From Marinobacter sp. THAF197a (GTDB lineage Bacteria; Pseudomonadota; Gammaproteobacteria; Pseudomonadales; Oleiphilaceae), in assembly GCF_009363275.1 (NCBI RefSeq), contig NZ_CP045324.1:806001-870000 (forward strand): DNA of 64,000 nucleotides. Reading direction: 5' to 3'. Positions 24,942-33,232 of the stretch are shown here, piece after piece; position 1 is the first letter of the stretch; every line of letters begins with the position of its first letter. Both the position numbers and the translations under genes were made by a program. The notes beneath the pieces are model-generated. The model was given only the letters and a program-made list of their open reading frames with translations, did not search any database and was not told the DNA's origin.

Positions 24942-26195
24942 ATGGGTGGCCAGGAAAGCCTGCAGCTGCGTCGTCTCAAGGATTTCCAGCCATTGGGGCG
25001 GTTGACGGACGACCAATTGGTGTTGTTAGCCAGCCGGGCTGAACGCCGGACCCATGGGCCCGGCCAACGGGTGATAGAGCGGGGCGTTCGCGACGGCCTG
25101 GACTTTTTCCTGATATCCGGGAAGGTAGAGCTCGAGTCTGTGGACGGGCGCAAAACGGTGATTGAGGCTGAAACGGAAAAGGCACTCAACCCCATTGCCC
25201 GGTTGCAGCCCAGGATGTACGACGTTACTGCGGTCAAACCCTGCGAGTTTCTGGTCATTGAGCAGGAGATTCTGAACCAGATGCTGAGATCGGCGCCGGT
25301 CGCCCAGGTGGAAATGGATTCCGGGGATGGCGGCGCCGATGAAAGTGAAGAACATCATCTGTTGATGGAGTTTTACGCCGAACTCCGCTCCAATCAGCTC
25401 AAGTTGCCCAGTGTGCCGGATGTGGCCTGGAAAGTGCGCCGAGTGGTGGACCGCGAAGACTCGACGGCGCTTGATGTATCCAAGGCGGTCTCGGCCGACC
25501 CCGCCATGGCGGCAAAGCTGGTGCGGTCCTGCAACAGCCCGTTGTACCGGGGGTTCAGTGATGTCCGGAACGTGCGGGAGGCGGTGGTTCGTTTGGGTAT
25601 GCGAACCACCCGGCAATTGGTAACAGTATTTGCCATGCGCGAGGTGTTCAAGACTCGTCGGGCCTCGTTGCAGAAGGAAATGGAACAGCTTTGGCGGCAT
25701 TCCCGGGAGGTGGCGGCCTTGTGTTGGGTGCTGGCGGATCACGCCACCCGGATTGATCCGGAAGAGGCCCTGCTGGCGGGCTTGCTGCACGATATTGGTA
25801 TCGTTCCGGTCCTGGTGCAGGCCGAGCACCATGTGAACCTGTTTGCCGATGAAAAGAACCTTCAGCATGCCATGTCGGAGTTGCGGGCCGATGTAGGGTG
25901 TGCGGTTCTGGAGAACTGGCAGTTTCCGAAAGCGTTTATCGAGTCCGCCCGCCACGCGCAAGACTGGAGCTATGAGTGTCGGGAGTCTGCGCCCCAGCTG
26001 GTTGATGTTGTGATCGTGGCGCAGTTGCATTCCATGATCGGATCCAGTCAGAATGCCGGCTTGCCCGCTTTTGACCAGGTGCCAGCCTGGCGCCGCCTGG
26101 GGGAACTGGATCTCAATGCCTCGCGGAGTCTACAGCTTTTGAGTGAGGCCCGTGAACGGGTAGATGAGGTGCAAAAGCTCCTGTCCATTCGATAA
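24942..26195 (+). CDS. Cyclic-nucleotide-binding-like / HDOD signalling protein
   Basis: The 417-residue protein starts with a cNMP-binding-like fold (about 15-115; GQRVIERGVRDGLDFFLISGKVEL, given as GLDFFLISGKVEL) followed by an HDOD domain (about 155-355). HDOD features include LPSVPDVAWKVRRVV, AAKLVRSCNSPLYRG and an HDIG-like LLAGLLHDIGIVPVLV. HDOD proteins are regulators, usually without phosphodiesterase activity, linked to c-di-GMP, competence and stress control. I use ATG 24942, with GAGGGAG seven bases upstream; TTG 24924 is an in-frame alternative. Upstream it is divergent from ilvD. Confidence 0.85.
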   Translation: MGGQESLQLRRLKDFQPLGRLTDDQLVLLASRAERRTHGPGQRVIERGVRDGLDFFLISGKVELESVDGRKTVIEAETEKALNPIARLQPRMYDVTAVKPCEFLVIEQEILNQMLRSAPVAQVEMDSGDGGADESEEHHLLMEFYAELRSNQLKLPSVPDVAWKVRRVVDREDSTALDVSKAVSADPAMAAKLVRSCNSPLYRGFSDVRNVREAVVRLGMRTTRQLVTVFAMREVFKTRRASLQKEMEQLWRHSREVAALCWVLADHATRIDPEEALLAGLLHDIGIVPVLVQAEHHVNLFADEKNLQHAMSELRADVGCAVLENWQFPKAFIESARHAQDWSYECRESAPQLVDVVIVAQLHSMIGSSQNAGLPAFDQVPAWRRLGELDLNASRSLQLLSEARERVDEVQKLLSIR

Positions 26196-26225
26196 CTACT
26201 GCCTGATGACGGAGTCTGCCCTGCA

Positions 26226-26819
26226 GTGAATGACACCATTATGAATGTTCCCCTGTTTCCGTTGAATTCAATTGTTTTGCCCAAGGGGCGCATTCCCCTC
26301 CAGCTGTTTGAGCCGCGTTACATCGATATGCTCTCCCGGTGTATGAAAGAAGACCGTGGGTTTGTGGTGGTCTTGCTCCGTGAGGGCGGTGAAACCGCCC
26401 GACAGGCGGCGTTCTACGATATCGGAACCTACGTGCGGATTATCGATTTCCAGCAATTGGACAGCGGGCTGCTCGGGATTACCGTGGAAGGTGAGTTGAA
26501 AGTGTCTGTTGTTCGCAGTTGGCAGCAGGAAGACGGCTTGAACCTGGGGGACGTGGAGTGCCTGATCGCAGAAGCCGAAAGCGAGGTCCCTGAGCGTTAC
26601 CATGAACTGCCTTCCGTGCTGAGGGCGTTGTTCCGCCACCCGGTTGTCAAGGATCTGGGTATGGACGTGGACTACGAGGATGCCCGGGACGTAGGCTGGC
26701 GGCTGACGGAGCTGCTGCCCCTGGACAAGCAGGAAAAACAGCGGCTGGCAGAACTGCAGGATCCCCTCGAGCGGCTGCAACGGCTTCAGGAATTGCTTGA
26801 GGCGCTGGAGCAGAACTAG
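26226..26819 (+). CDS. Lon N-terminal (substrate-binding) domain protein
   Basis: The 197-residue protein consists of a Lon N-terminal domain without ATPase or protease parts. Its start (VPLFPLNSIVLPKGRIPLQLFEPRY) and the following DMLSRCMKEDRGFVVVLL match stand-alone Lon-N proteins found in many gammaproteobacteria; their role is unknown, perhaps substrate or cereblon-like ligand recognition. The start is GTG 26226 with GGAG upstream, or ATG 26241. It converges on the DedA-PAP2 gene and the two stop codons share the palindrome CTAG. Confidence 0.85.
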   Translation: MNDTIMNVPLFPLNSIVLPKGRIPLQLFEPRYIDMLSRCMKEDRGFVVVLLREGGETARQAAFYDIGTYVRIIDFQQLDSGLLGITVEGELKVSVVRSWQQEDGLNLGDVECLIAEAESEVPERYHELPSVLRALFRHPVVKDLGMDVDYEDARDVGWRLTELLPLDKQEKQRLAELQDPLERLQRLQELLEALEQN

Positions 26820-28273
26820 CCCGGAGGCAAGGGCGAATAGGAAAGACTGGCGGTGTCCCACTGAGTGATGAGGTAACCTGCGGCGAACCCCAGCCAGAGC
26901 ATCACCGCTGCCCAGGTCAGGGCATCCGGCCAGATGGGTACCCGGTCGTAGCGACTGTAGCTGGCGCGAATGGCGCCGGTAATGGCCAGCCCCAGCAATA
27001 CTCCTCCCAGTACATCGGTAAACCAGTGTACCCCCAGGTAGAGCCTGCTCAGGGCAATGGGCACCAGGGGTAAGGACAGCAATACATAGGTTTGCCAGCG
27101 CTGTCGCATCCTGTTTTCGCCAGCGATGAAGCTGGCGGCCATAGTTACCAACACCGTTGCCCCTGCAGTATGGCCGCTGGGAAAAGCGCCTGAGGCGGGT
27201 GGCCTAAGCACCTGATCCGGGCGATCCACCATCAGGCCGGTTTTGACCAGCCATACGCAGGCAAAGCAGAGAATCGCCGCCAGGGCAATGTGCAGGGCAG
27301 CGGCGTAATACCCCCTGAACGACAGAACTGCCACGGCCAGTACGGCCGCGCTGATCAGTACCGGAGGGTCGCCCATGAGCGTGGCGGCGATCACCGGAAT
27401 ATCCAGCAGCGGTTGTCGCAGCACTTCAAACCAGGCAACGACCAGGTGGTTCAGCTCGTTGATCCGCCGGCTGTAAGTAATCAGCTGGGTCAGGATCACA
27501 AACATCGCCAACGACCCCGTAGCCAGAACAATCGATGGCAGGGGGAATTCGCCTTTGCGGGCAGGCCGTTCGTTGGTGTAAAGCCGCCAGAACCGATGCG
27601 TGGTGTCGTAACGGGCCATGAATGACTCCAGCCAGCGGTAGGGCCTGCTGCCCTCGCCAACGCCAAGCCGGAACTGAAGAACCACCACATACAAAGCCAC
27701 CAGCACCGCTGCGCTGATGCCAATAACCGGGTAGAAATGAGGTGGTGGCTCTATTTCGCTGGCGAGGGCGCTGCCGACGGCATAGCCCGGCAGCACATAG
27801 ACCAGGGCCCAGCCGACCGCGGAAATAAGGTTGAAGGTAAGAAACCGGCGCCATGGCATGTGCAGCGCACCGGCAATCAGCGGGATGACCGGGCGGATAG
27901 GGCCAATAAAACGCCCGGCAATCACACTTTTGCCGCCGTGGGCATTAAAAAAAGACTCGCCCCGGGTAATCAGCCCCGGGTAACGGCTGAAGGGCCAGAC
28001 CGAATGCAGCCGCCCCTTGAAGAAACGGCCCGCGGTAAAACTGATGAGGTCACCGATAACCGCTCCCATGCCTGCCCAGGCCAGGGCTTCGGACAGGGGC
28101 ATGCCGGATTTTCCTGCAAGTGCGGCAAAACCAAACAGCATGGCAACGCCGGGTACAACAATGCCGGCAATTGCCAGGGACTCCACCATGGCGGTTGCAA
28201 AGAGTGCCAGTATCAGCCAGCCGGGATTGTCTGCTACCCAGGCTGCGGCACCAGCCAGCCAGCTTTCAATCAT
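26816..28273 (-). CDS. DedA-PAP2 fusion membrane protein
   Basis: The 485-residue protein joins two lipid-handling membrane domains. Residues about 1-200 are DedA-like (FATAMVESLAIAGIVVPG, AWAGMGAVIGDLISFTAGRFF, VIAGRFIGPIRPVIPLIAG); DedA proteins are implicated in undecaprenyl-phosphate flipping. Residues about 240-470 form a PAP2 phosphatase with all three signature blocks: K-x6-RP (KTGLMVDRP), PSGHTAG and SRLYLGVHWFTD. The combination suggests dephosphorylation and translocation of a lipid carrier or phospholipid. The ATG overlaps the upstream GGDEF-like gene by four bases, so expression is probably coupled. Confidence 0.92.
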   Translation of the reverse strand: MIESWLAGAAAWVADNPGWLILALFATAMVESLAIAGIVVPGVAMLFGFAALAGKSGMPLSEALAWAGMGAVIGDLISFTAGRFFKGRLHSVWPFSRYPGLITRGESFFNAHGGKSVIAGRFIGPIRPVIPLIAGALHMPWRRFLTFNLISAVGWALVYVLPGYAVGSALASEIEPPPHFYPVIGISAAVLVALYVVVLQFRLGVGEGSRPYRWLESFMARYDTTHRFWRLYTNERPARKGEFPLPSIVLATGSLAMFVILTQLITYSRRINELNHLVVAWFEVLRQPLLDIPVIAATLMGDPPVLISAAVLAVAVLSFRGYYAAALHIALAAILCFACVWLVKTGLMVDRPDQVLRPPASGAFPSGHTAGATVLVTMAASFIAGENRMRQRWQTYVLLSLPLVPIALSRLYLGVHWFTDVLGGVLLGLAITGAIRASYSRYDRVPIWPDALTWAAVMLWLGFAAGYLITQWDTASLSYSPLPPG

Positions 28274-29268
28274 ATGTCGACGGACTCTCCCGGGCTGAAC
28301 CAGGCCGAATCCATGCCCCGTTTACGAGCCTGATGCATTGCCTGATTGGCCCGGTTACGGAGTGAGACCGTACTGGTATCGCCGTTGCCGCGAGTGGTGC
28401 AGCCCAAGCTGACAGACAGCCTGCCAATGCTGCTCCACTCCCTTTCGCCAATGGTCCTTCGAATCCGCTCGGCGATAACGCGTACACCTTCCTCTGGCGT
28501 GAAGGGGAGGATCAGGAAAAACTCGGAGTCGTTCAGGGTGTACAGGCTGTCGCCCGCCCGGATAACGCCAAACAGATGTTCGGTGACCGATTTAAACAGG
28601 TTTTGCAGCCCCGCTTTGCCATGCAGGTCCCTTATTTCGTCCGTGTAATCAAAGCTCAGGTTAATCACTGACAAGGGGTGGCCCGTGGCAATCGCTCTGC
28701 TGATTTCCTTTTGCAGCGTTTCGTCAAGAAACCGTGAGTTGTGGGCGCCGGTGACCGGGTCGGTAATGGCAAGATCCTCCGCTGATTGGGCGATGTGATC
28801 GTAGTGCCAGATGTACAGGGCGCCGACTGCGAGCGTCAGGATCAGGCCCACGGAGGTCATCAGGGCGTAGGCGGCGGGATGACCGAGCCACACAACACCC
28901 ATTACCGGAACCAGGAGCAAGGCAGACAGGCTTAGCCCCTGGCGCAGCGGCAGAACCAGAAGATTCAGGATCAGGAGCGGCATCGCCCAGTGAGTTACTC
29001 CGGGGCTGTCCAAAACCAGAATGGCGGCCACCAGGCCTGCGTTGAGACCAGCCAGAATCAGCAGGTGCCCTGGGGCCGATAGCTGCTGGCGGCGACACAC
29101 GAAGGTGTAGATCAGCCCGGCCAGCAACAGGCAGGTCATCGCCAGGGCGAGATAGAATAACTCGTAAAAGCCGTAGCGCAGGTTCTGCAGTGCCAGCGAG
29201 AAAATGAACAGGGCCGCCAGTCCGTAGCCGAAGCTGTGAGTCCAGGTTCTGAGTCTTGTTTCTGTCAT
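28270..29268 (-). CDS. Membrane protein with degenerate GGDEF domain (second of pair)
   Basis: The 332-residue product has five or six membrane segments (to about 153) and a GGDEF-like domain (about 165-325). The catalytic motif reads NDSEF (246-250) instead of GGDEF, and the usual metal-binding Asp region is also altered (INLSFDYTDEIRDLHG), so cyclase activity is unlikely. An RxxD inhibitory-site motif (RAGD, 237-240) is kept at the standard five-residue distance, which would allow c-di-GMP binding. It overlaps the genes on both sides by four bases (ATGA), forming a tightly coupled three-gene operon ending in DedA-PAP2. Confidence 0.85.
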   Translation of the reverse strand: MTETRLRTWTHSFGYGLAALFIFSLALQNLRYGFYELFYLALAMTCLLLAGLIYTFVCRRQQLSAPGHLLILAGLNAGLVAAILVLDSPGVTHWAMPLLILNLLVLPLRQGLSLSALLLVPVMGVVWLGHPAAYALMTSVGLILTLAVGALYIWHYDHIAQSAEDLAITDPVTGAHNSRFLDETLQKEISRAIATGHPLSVINLSFDYTDEIRDLHGKAGLQNLFKSVTEHLFGVIRAGDSLYTLNDSEFFLILPFTPEEGVRVIAERIRRTIGEREWSSIGRLSVSLGCTTRGNGDTSTVSLRNRANQAMHQARKRGMDSAWFSPGESVDI

Positions 29269-30281
29269 CGCGCGTCACCTTCGGTGCCGGTGGGGCTCTG
29301 GACATCCGGGTGCAGCCAGTTGCTGTAGGCCTGGGTGCGGTTGCCCCCCTGTTGCTGCGCCCGGCGTAGCGCGTTGGCGGCACTGTGTTGCAGGCTGTCG
29401 GCGTCGTCGCCGATGTTCAGGCCGGCAATGCCGGTGCTGACGGTCAGTTTCATGCCGTGGGATGCCAGCAGCTTGCACAGGCCGTTGCGGATTTTCTCGG
29501 CGCTGGCGGCGGCGCCCGCGGTATTGATACCCGGTAGGATAACCAGAAACTGCAGGTCGGCTACCCGGTAGTAAGTGTCAAAATCCCGAAGCTGGGAATG
29601 CAGGTAACGGCCAATTCTGGGCAGGATGGCGCGAATGTCTTCGTCCGGATCATTGTCGCTCAGGTGGGTGTCCAGCCCGATCATCATCACAGACATGTCG
29701 GTGCCCTCACGCTCGCTGCGCTGGATTTCCTTGTGCAGGTCGGCAGACAGGTACTCCCGGCTGGCGGCCTGGGTGAGTTCGTCGGTTCGCCTTAGTGGTG
29801 CCAGCTGCCGGGCCTTGTATTCTCGCAGGAAGATCAGCAGCGTGGAGAGCAGCGTTGTCAGCACAAAGGCACTGATCATCTGGTGGCGGTCGGGAAGAAT
29901 CACGGCCCATTGGGTGGAAACCAGTATGGCAAAGGTCAGGAGCGCAGTGATCAGGGCTGCAATATAGGTTGGCATCAGAGCAAAAGTCACCAGCGGTAAT
30001 GCATAGAGCCAGTGGCTGAGCGCCCAGGGCCCCTGCCAGAGTGCGACCAGTAACAGGATTGCCAGGATTGAATAGCTGGCTGTTTTGAAGTGTTTCCAGA
30101 GCCGGGCATGGTGGCTGGTGAAACGTGGGTTGCTGGCCAGGCTGATGCCCGCCGCCGCGGCAGCGCAAGCCGCCAGCAGGAATTCGCCCAGCATTATGCC
30201 GGCCGCGCTGGTGAGCGCAAGGGCAACAAAACCGGCTCTTGAGAGCCGGCCTGGCAGGAACTTTTCAGCCGACTGGGGCAT
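29265..30281 (-). CDS. Membrane protein with degenerate GGDEF domain (first of pair)
   Basis: From ATG 30281 (AAGGA eight bases upstream) the product is 338 residues; the frame is open further but without translation signals. It has about six membrane segments (17-152) and a GGDEF-like domain (about 165-320; DELTQAASREYL at its start). The active-site motif is ADLQF (241-245), so catalysis is improbable, yet RDFD (232-235) preserves the RxxD inhibitory-site pattern at the right distance. It is the first gene of the operon with the second GGDEF-like gene and DedA-PAP2, and is divergent from proA. Confidence 0.83.
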   Translation of the reverse strand: MPQSAEKFLPGRLSRAGFVALALTSAAGIMLGEFLLAACAAAAAGISLASNPRFTSHHARLWKHFKTASYSILAILLLVALWQGPWALSHWLYALPLVTFALMPTYIAALITALLTFAILVSTQWAVILPDRHQMISAFVLTTLLSTLLIFLREYKARQLAPLRRTDELTQAASREYLSADLHKEIQRSEREGTDMSVMMIGLDTHLSDNDPDEDIRAILPRIGRYLHSQLRDFDTYYRVADLQFLVILPGINTAGAAASAEKIRNGLCKLLASHGMKLTVSTGIAGLNIGDDADSLQHSAANALRRAQQQGGNRTQAYSNWLHPDVQSPTGTEGDAR

Positions 30282-30326
30282 GTTATCTATCCTTTGCTGG
30301 CGCATCCATTTGAATCTGTGCAGCGC

Positions 30327-30332
30327 TATAAT
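30327..30332 (+). promoter_or_regulatory. Perfect -10 hexamer in the divergent GGDEF-like / proA gap
   Basis: TATAAT lies 87 bases before the proA ATG in a 137-base divergent gap. I see no good -35 at 16-18 bases, so the promoter assignment is tentative. The minus strand has TATTAT at about the same place, possibly serving the GGDEF-like operon. Confidence 0.3.
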
Positions 30333-30418
30333 AGTCGTTTGGGATGCGGACTTGAAACGGGAAAGGTAAAGTAGCGTTCCAGTTCCGGAATCAGTATGCA
30401 AAATATAAAGGTAATCCG

Positions 30419-31675
30419 ATGGATGTAGCAGCCTACATGGCAGAACTCGGTCAACAGGCTCGGGCCGCCGCCCGGGAAGTGGCCCGTTCAACCACCGCCG
30501 TTCGCAATCAGGCACTGCTGGCAACGGCCAGGGCGTTGAGTGCTGCCCGTACCGAGCTGGTGCGGGCCAACCATAAGGATCTTGAAAATGGCCGGGCGAA
30601 TGGTCTGGATGATGCCATGCTTGACCGCCTGGAGCTTACTGAGGCCCGCATTGACACCATGATTGAGGGGCTGAAGCAGGTGGCAGGCTTGCCAGATCCT
30701 GTGGGTGAAATTACCGACATGACCTACCGGCCATCCGGCATTCAGGTTGGCAAGATGCGGGTGCCTCTGGGGGTGATTGGCATTATCTACGAATCCCGCC
30801 CCAACGTGACGGTTGAAGCAGCCAGCCTGTGCCTGAAGTCGGGTAATGCTACCATTCTGCGCGGAGGTTCTGAGGCTATTCATTCCAACCAGGCCATCGC
30901 TGCCTGCTTGGCGACCGGGCTGGCTGAAGCCGGTTTGCCTGAAACGTCAGTACAGGTGGTGGCGACTACCGACCGGGCTGCAGTAGGTGAACTCATTACC
31001 ATGCCCCAGTATGTGGATGTGATCGTGCCGCGGGGCGGCAAAGGCCTGATTGAACGAATCAGCCGCGACGCCCGGGTGCCGGTCATCAAACACCTGGACG
31101 GTGTATGCCATGTTTACGTAGACAGCCACGCGGACCCTGAAAAGGCGCTGAAGGTCGCGGTCAATGCCAAGACCCACCGTTACGGGACCTGCAACACCAT
31201 GGAAACCCTGCTGGTGGATGAGGAAATTGCCGGTGACATGCTGCCTTTGCTGGCTCGGGAGTTTGTGGCCAAGGGGGTTGAGCTGCGTGGCTGTGAACGC
31301 ACCCGGGCGGTACTGCCCGATGTGATCGCTGCCACGGAAGAAGATTGGCACGCGGAGTACCTTGCGCCGATTCTTGCGGTGCGGGTTGTTGCCGGGCTGG
31401 ATGCCGCCATAGATCACATAAACCGCTACAGTTCCCAGCACACCGAGAGCATTATTACCGAAAACTACACCCGTGCTCGCCGGTTCCTGACCGAGGTCGA
31501 TTCCAGTTCGGTGATGGTGAATGCTTCTACCCGGTTCGCTGACGGATTTGAATACGGCCTGGGTGCGGAAATCGGTATCTCGACCGACAAGCTCCATGCC
31601 CGTGGACCGGTGGGTCTGGAAGGACTGACGTCACAAAAATACGTGGTGTTCGGCGACGGCCACATCCGGACATGA
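30419..31675 (+). CDS. proA: Glutamate-5-semialdehyde dehydrogenase (gamma-glutamyl phosphate reductase)
   Basis: ProA reduces gamma-glutamyl phosphate to glutamate semialdehyde with NADPH, the second step of proline synthesis. The 418-residue aldehyde-dehydrogenase-like protein has the catalytic Cys258 in GTCNTMETLLV and the family segments GVIGIIYESRPNVTVEAA and IVPRGGKGLIERI. proB is not adjacent. nadD starts four bases after the stop codon, so proA leads a long same-strand run (proA-nadD-rsfS-rlmH-mrdA-rodA) conserved in pseudomonads. Confidence 0.97.
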   Translation: MDVAAYMAELGQQARAAAREVARSTTAVRNQALLATARALSAARTELVRANHKDLENGRANGLDDAMLDRLELTEARIDTMIEGLKQVAGLPDPVGEITDMTYRPSGIQVGKMRVPLGVIGIIYESRPNVTVEAASLCLKSGNATILRGGSEAIHSNQAIAACLATGLAEAGLPETSVQVVATTDRAAVGELITMPQYVDVIVPRGGKGLIERISRDARVPVIKHLDGVCHVYVDSHADPEKALKVAVNAKTHRYGTCNTMETLLVDEEIAGDMLPLLAREFVAKGVELRGCERTRAVLPDVIAATEEDWHAEYLAPILAVRVVAGLDAAIDHINRYSSQHTESIITENYTRARRFLTEVDSSSVMVNASTRFADGFEYGLGAEIGISTDKLHARGPVGLEGLTSQKYVVFGDGHIRT

Positions 31676-31679
31676 TGTC

Positions 31680-32330
31680 ATGCACGTGATCTACGGCGGC
31701 ACCTTTGACCCGATCCATCACGGCCACCTGCGCCTTGCGCTGGAGATAGCCGATGCCCTGGCGGTGACAAAGGTGCATCTGGTGCCCTGCCATATTCCCC
31801 CGCATCGTGGCAGCACCGGTGCCAGCTCCGAACAGCGGCTGGAACTTATCCAGCTGGCCATCGAGGGCGAGCCGGGGCTGCGGGTGGATGACCGCGAACT
31901 GCGCCGGGCTGGCGCCTCCTATACGGCCGACACCCTGCGTCAGTTGCGACAGGAGCTGGGGCCGGATGAACCTCTGGTGATGGTGGTGGGCACCGACGCC
32001 TTTGCCGCTTTTGATTGCTGGCGTGAATGGGCCGACATTCCGGGTCTGGCGCACATTGTGGTTGTTAAGCGCCCTGGTTCGGATTTGCCCGTTGGCAGTG
32101 AGGCGGCTCGCCTGGTGCGTGAACGCCGGGCAGACGGCCCCGAGGCTTTAAACTCAGCGCCTTGCGGGGCGTTGCTGGAGCTGGGCCCGCCCCTGCTGGA
32201 TATATCTGCAACGGGAATCCGGCAACGCATCGCAGACGGGCGCTCTCCCCGGTATCTGACCCCGGATTCTGTCTGGCAGAGAATCCAGGCGCTCGGCCTG
32301 TACGGTGCGTGCCCCGCAGGGAACTTTTAA
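31680..32330 (+). CDS. nadD: Nicotinate-nucleotide adenylyltransferase
   Basis: NadD adenylates nicotinate mononucleotide to deamido-NAD. The 216-residue Rossmann-like protein opens with the nucleotidyltransferase motif GGTFDPIHHGHLR and has the C-terminal ISATGIRQRIADGRSPRYL segment corresponding to the second (ISSTxIR) motif. Start and length are normal. The gene follows proA by four bases and precedes rsfS by about 70 bases, the conserved order of this cluster. Confidence 0.96.
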   Translation: MHVIYGGTFDPIHHGHLRLALEIADALAVTKVHLVPCHIPPHRGSTGASSEQRLELIQLAIEGEPGLRVDDRELRRAGASYTADTLRQLRQELGPDEPLVMVVGTDAFAAFDCWREWADIPGLAHIVVVKRPGSDLPVGSEAARLVRERRADGPEALNSAPCGALLELGPPLLDISATGIRQRIADGRSPRYLTPDSVWQRIQALGLYGACPAGNF

Positions 32331-32400
32331 TGGTACAATTTCGTCTGAATATCATTTATCGGGCGGTCATCCTGGCCGGAGCCCGGAAAACAGGGTAATT

Positions 32401-32751
32401 ATGCAGGCAGAACAACTGAAAGATCTGGTCGTAACCGCACTTGAAGATATCAAGGCACAGGACGTCAGTGTGATTGATGTCCGTGATCGAACCAGTGTTA
32501 CCGACTTTATGGTTCTTGCATCCGGCACCTCAAGCCGCCACGTAAAATCCCTGGCAGACTCCGTCGTATCTGAAGCCAAAGATCAGGGTGTAAGGGCAAA
32601 CAACGTTGAAGGCGAAGGTGGCAGCGACTGGATTCTGGTGGATCTGGGAGACGTGGTCGTGCATGTCATGATGCCTGCAACTCGCGAATTCTACGACCTG
32701 GAACGCTTCTGGCGTGACGCGCCGGACCTGGGTGCGGCAGGTCACGAGTAA
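32401..32751 (+). CDS. rsfS: Ribosomal silencing factor RsfS
   Basis: RsfS binds ribosomal protein L14 and blocks subunit joining when nutrients are short. I use ATG 32401 (116 residues, MQAEQLKDLVV), the family-typical start; the open frame upstream overlaps nadD. Recognisable segments are DVSVIDVRDRTSVTDFMVLASGTSSRH (given in part as RTSVTDFMVLASGTSSRH) and the closing WILVDLGDVVVHVM and FYDLERFW. The stop codon is two bases before rlmH. Confidence 0.96.
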   Translation: MQAEQLKDLVVTALEDIKAQDVSVIDVRDRTSVTDFMVLASGTSSRHVKSLADSVVSEAKDQGVRANNVEGEGGSDWILVDLGDVVVHVMMPATREFYDLERFWRDAPDLGAAGHE

Positions 32752-32753
32752 CC

Positions 32754-33224
32754 ATGAAACTGCGTCTGATCTGTGTAGGGCAGAAGATGCCCGACTGGGT
32801 CAGTGCGGGGTATAACGATTATGCTCGCCGGATGCCGCCGGAGCTGCCCCTGGAACTGACCGAAATTGCCATGGCTCACCGGGGTAAGAACCCGGACATT
32901 CCGCGGCTGATGCAGCGTGAAAGCGATGCCATCCTGGCGTCGGTTGCCCCCCGTGACCGGGTCATCGCCCTGGAAGTGGGCGGCAGGCCCTGGTCCACGG
33001 AAAAACTGGCCAGCCACCTGGAGAGCTGGCAACAAGACGGTCAGGATGTCTGTTTTCTGGTAGGCGGCCCCGATGGTCTGGCCGATGCCTGCCGGCAGCG
33101 AGCTGACCAGCAGTGGTCTCTGTCGCCGCTTACCTTGCCCCACCCCCTGGTGCGTATTGTGCTCGCCGAGCAGCTCTACCGCGCCTGGTCGATCACCCGT
33201 AACCACCCGTATCACCGGGCCTAG
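32754..33224 (+). CDS. rlmH: 23S rRNA (pseudouridine1915-N3)-methyltransferase RlmH
   Basis: RlmH is a small SPOUT methyltransferase that methylates pseudouridine 1915 in helix 69 of 23S rRNA on assembled ribosomes. The 156-residue length, MKLRLICVGQKMP start, the cofactor-binding FLVGGPDGLAD loop and the terminal EQLYRAWSI..HPYHR pattern are all typical. It is placed between rsfS and mrdA with very short gaps, as in E. coli and Pseudomonas. Confidence 0.97.
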   Translation: MKLRLICVGQKMPDWVSAGYNDYARRMPPELPLELTEIAMAHRGKNPDIPRLMQRESDAILASVAPRDRVIALEVGGRPWSTEKLASHLESWQQDGQDVCFLVGGPDGLADACRQRADQQWSLSPLTLPHPLVRIVLAEQLYRAWSITRNHPYHRA

Positions 33225-33232
33225 GAGTTTCC

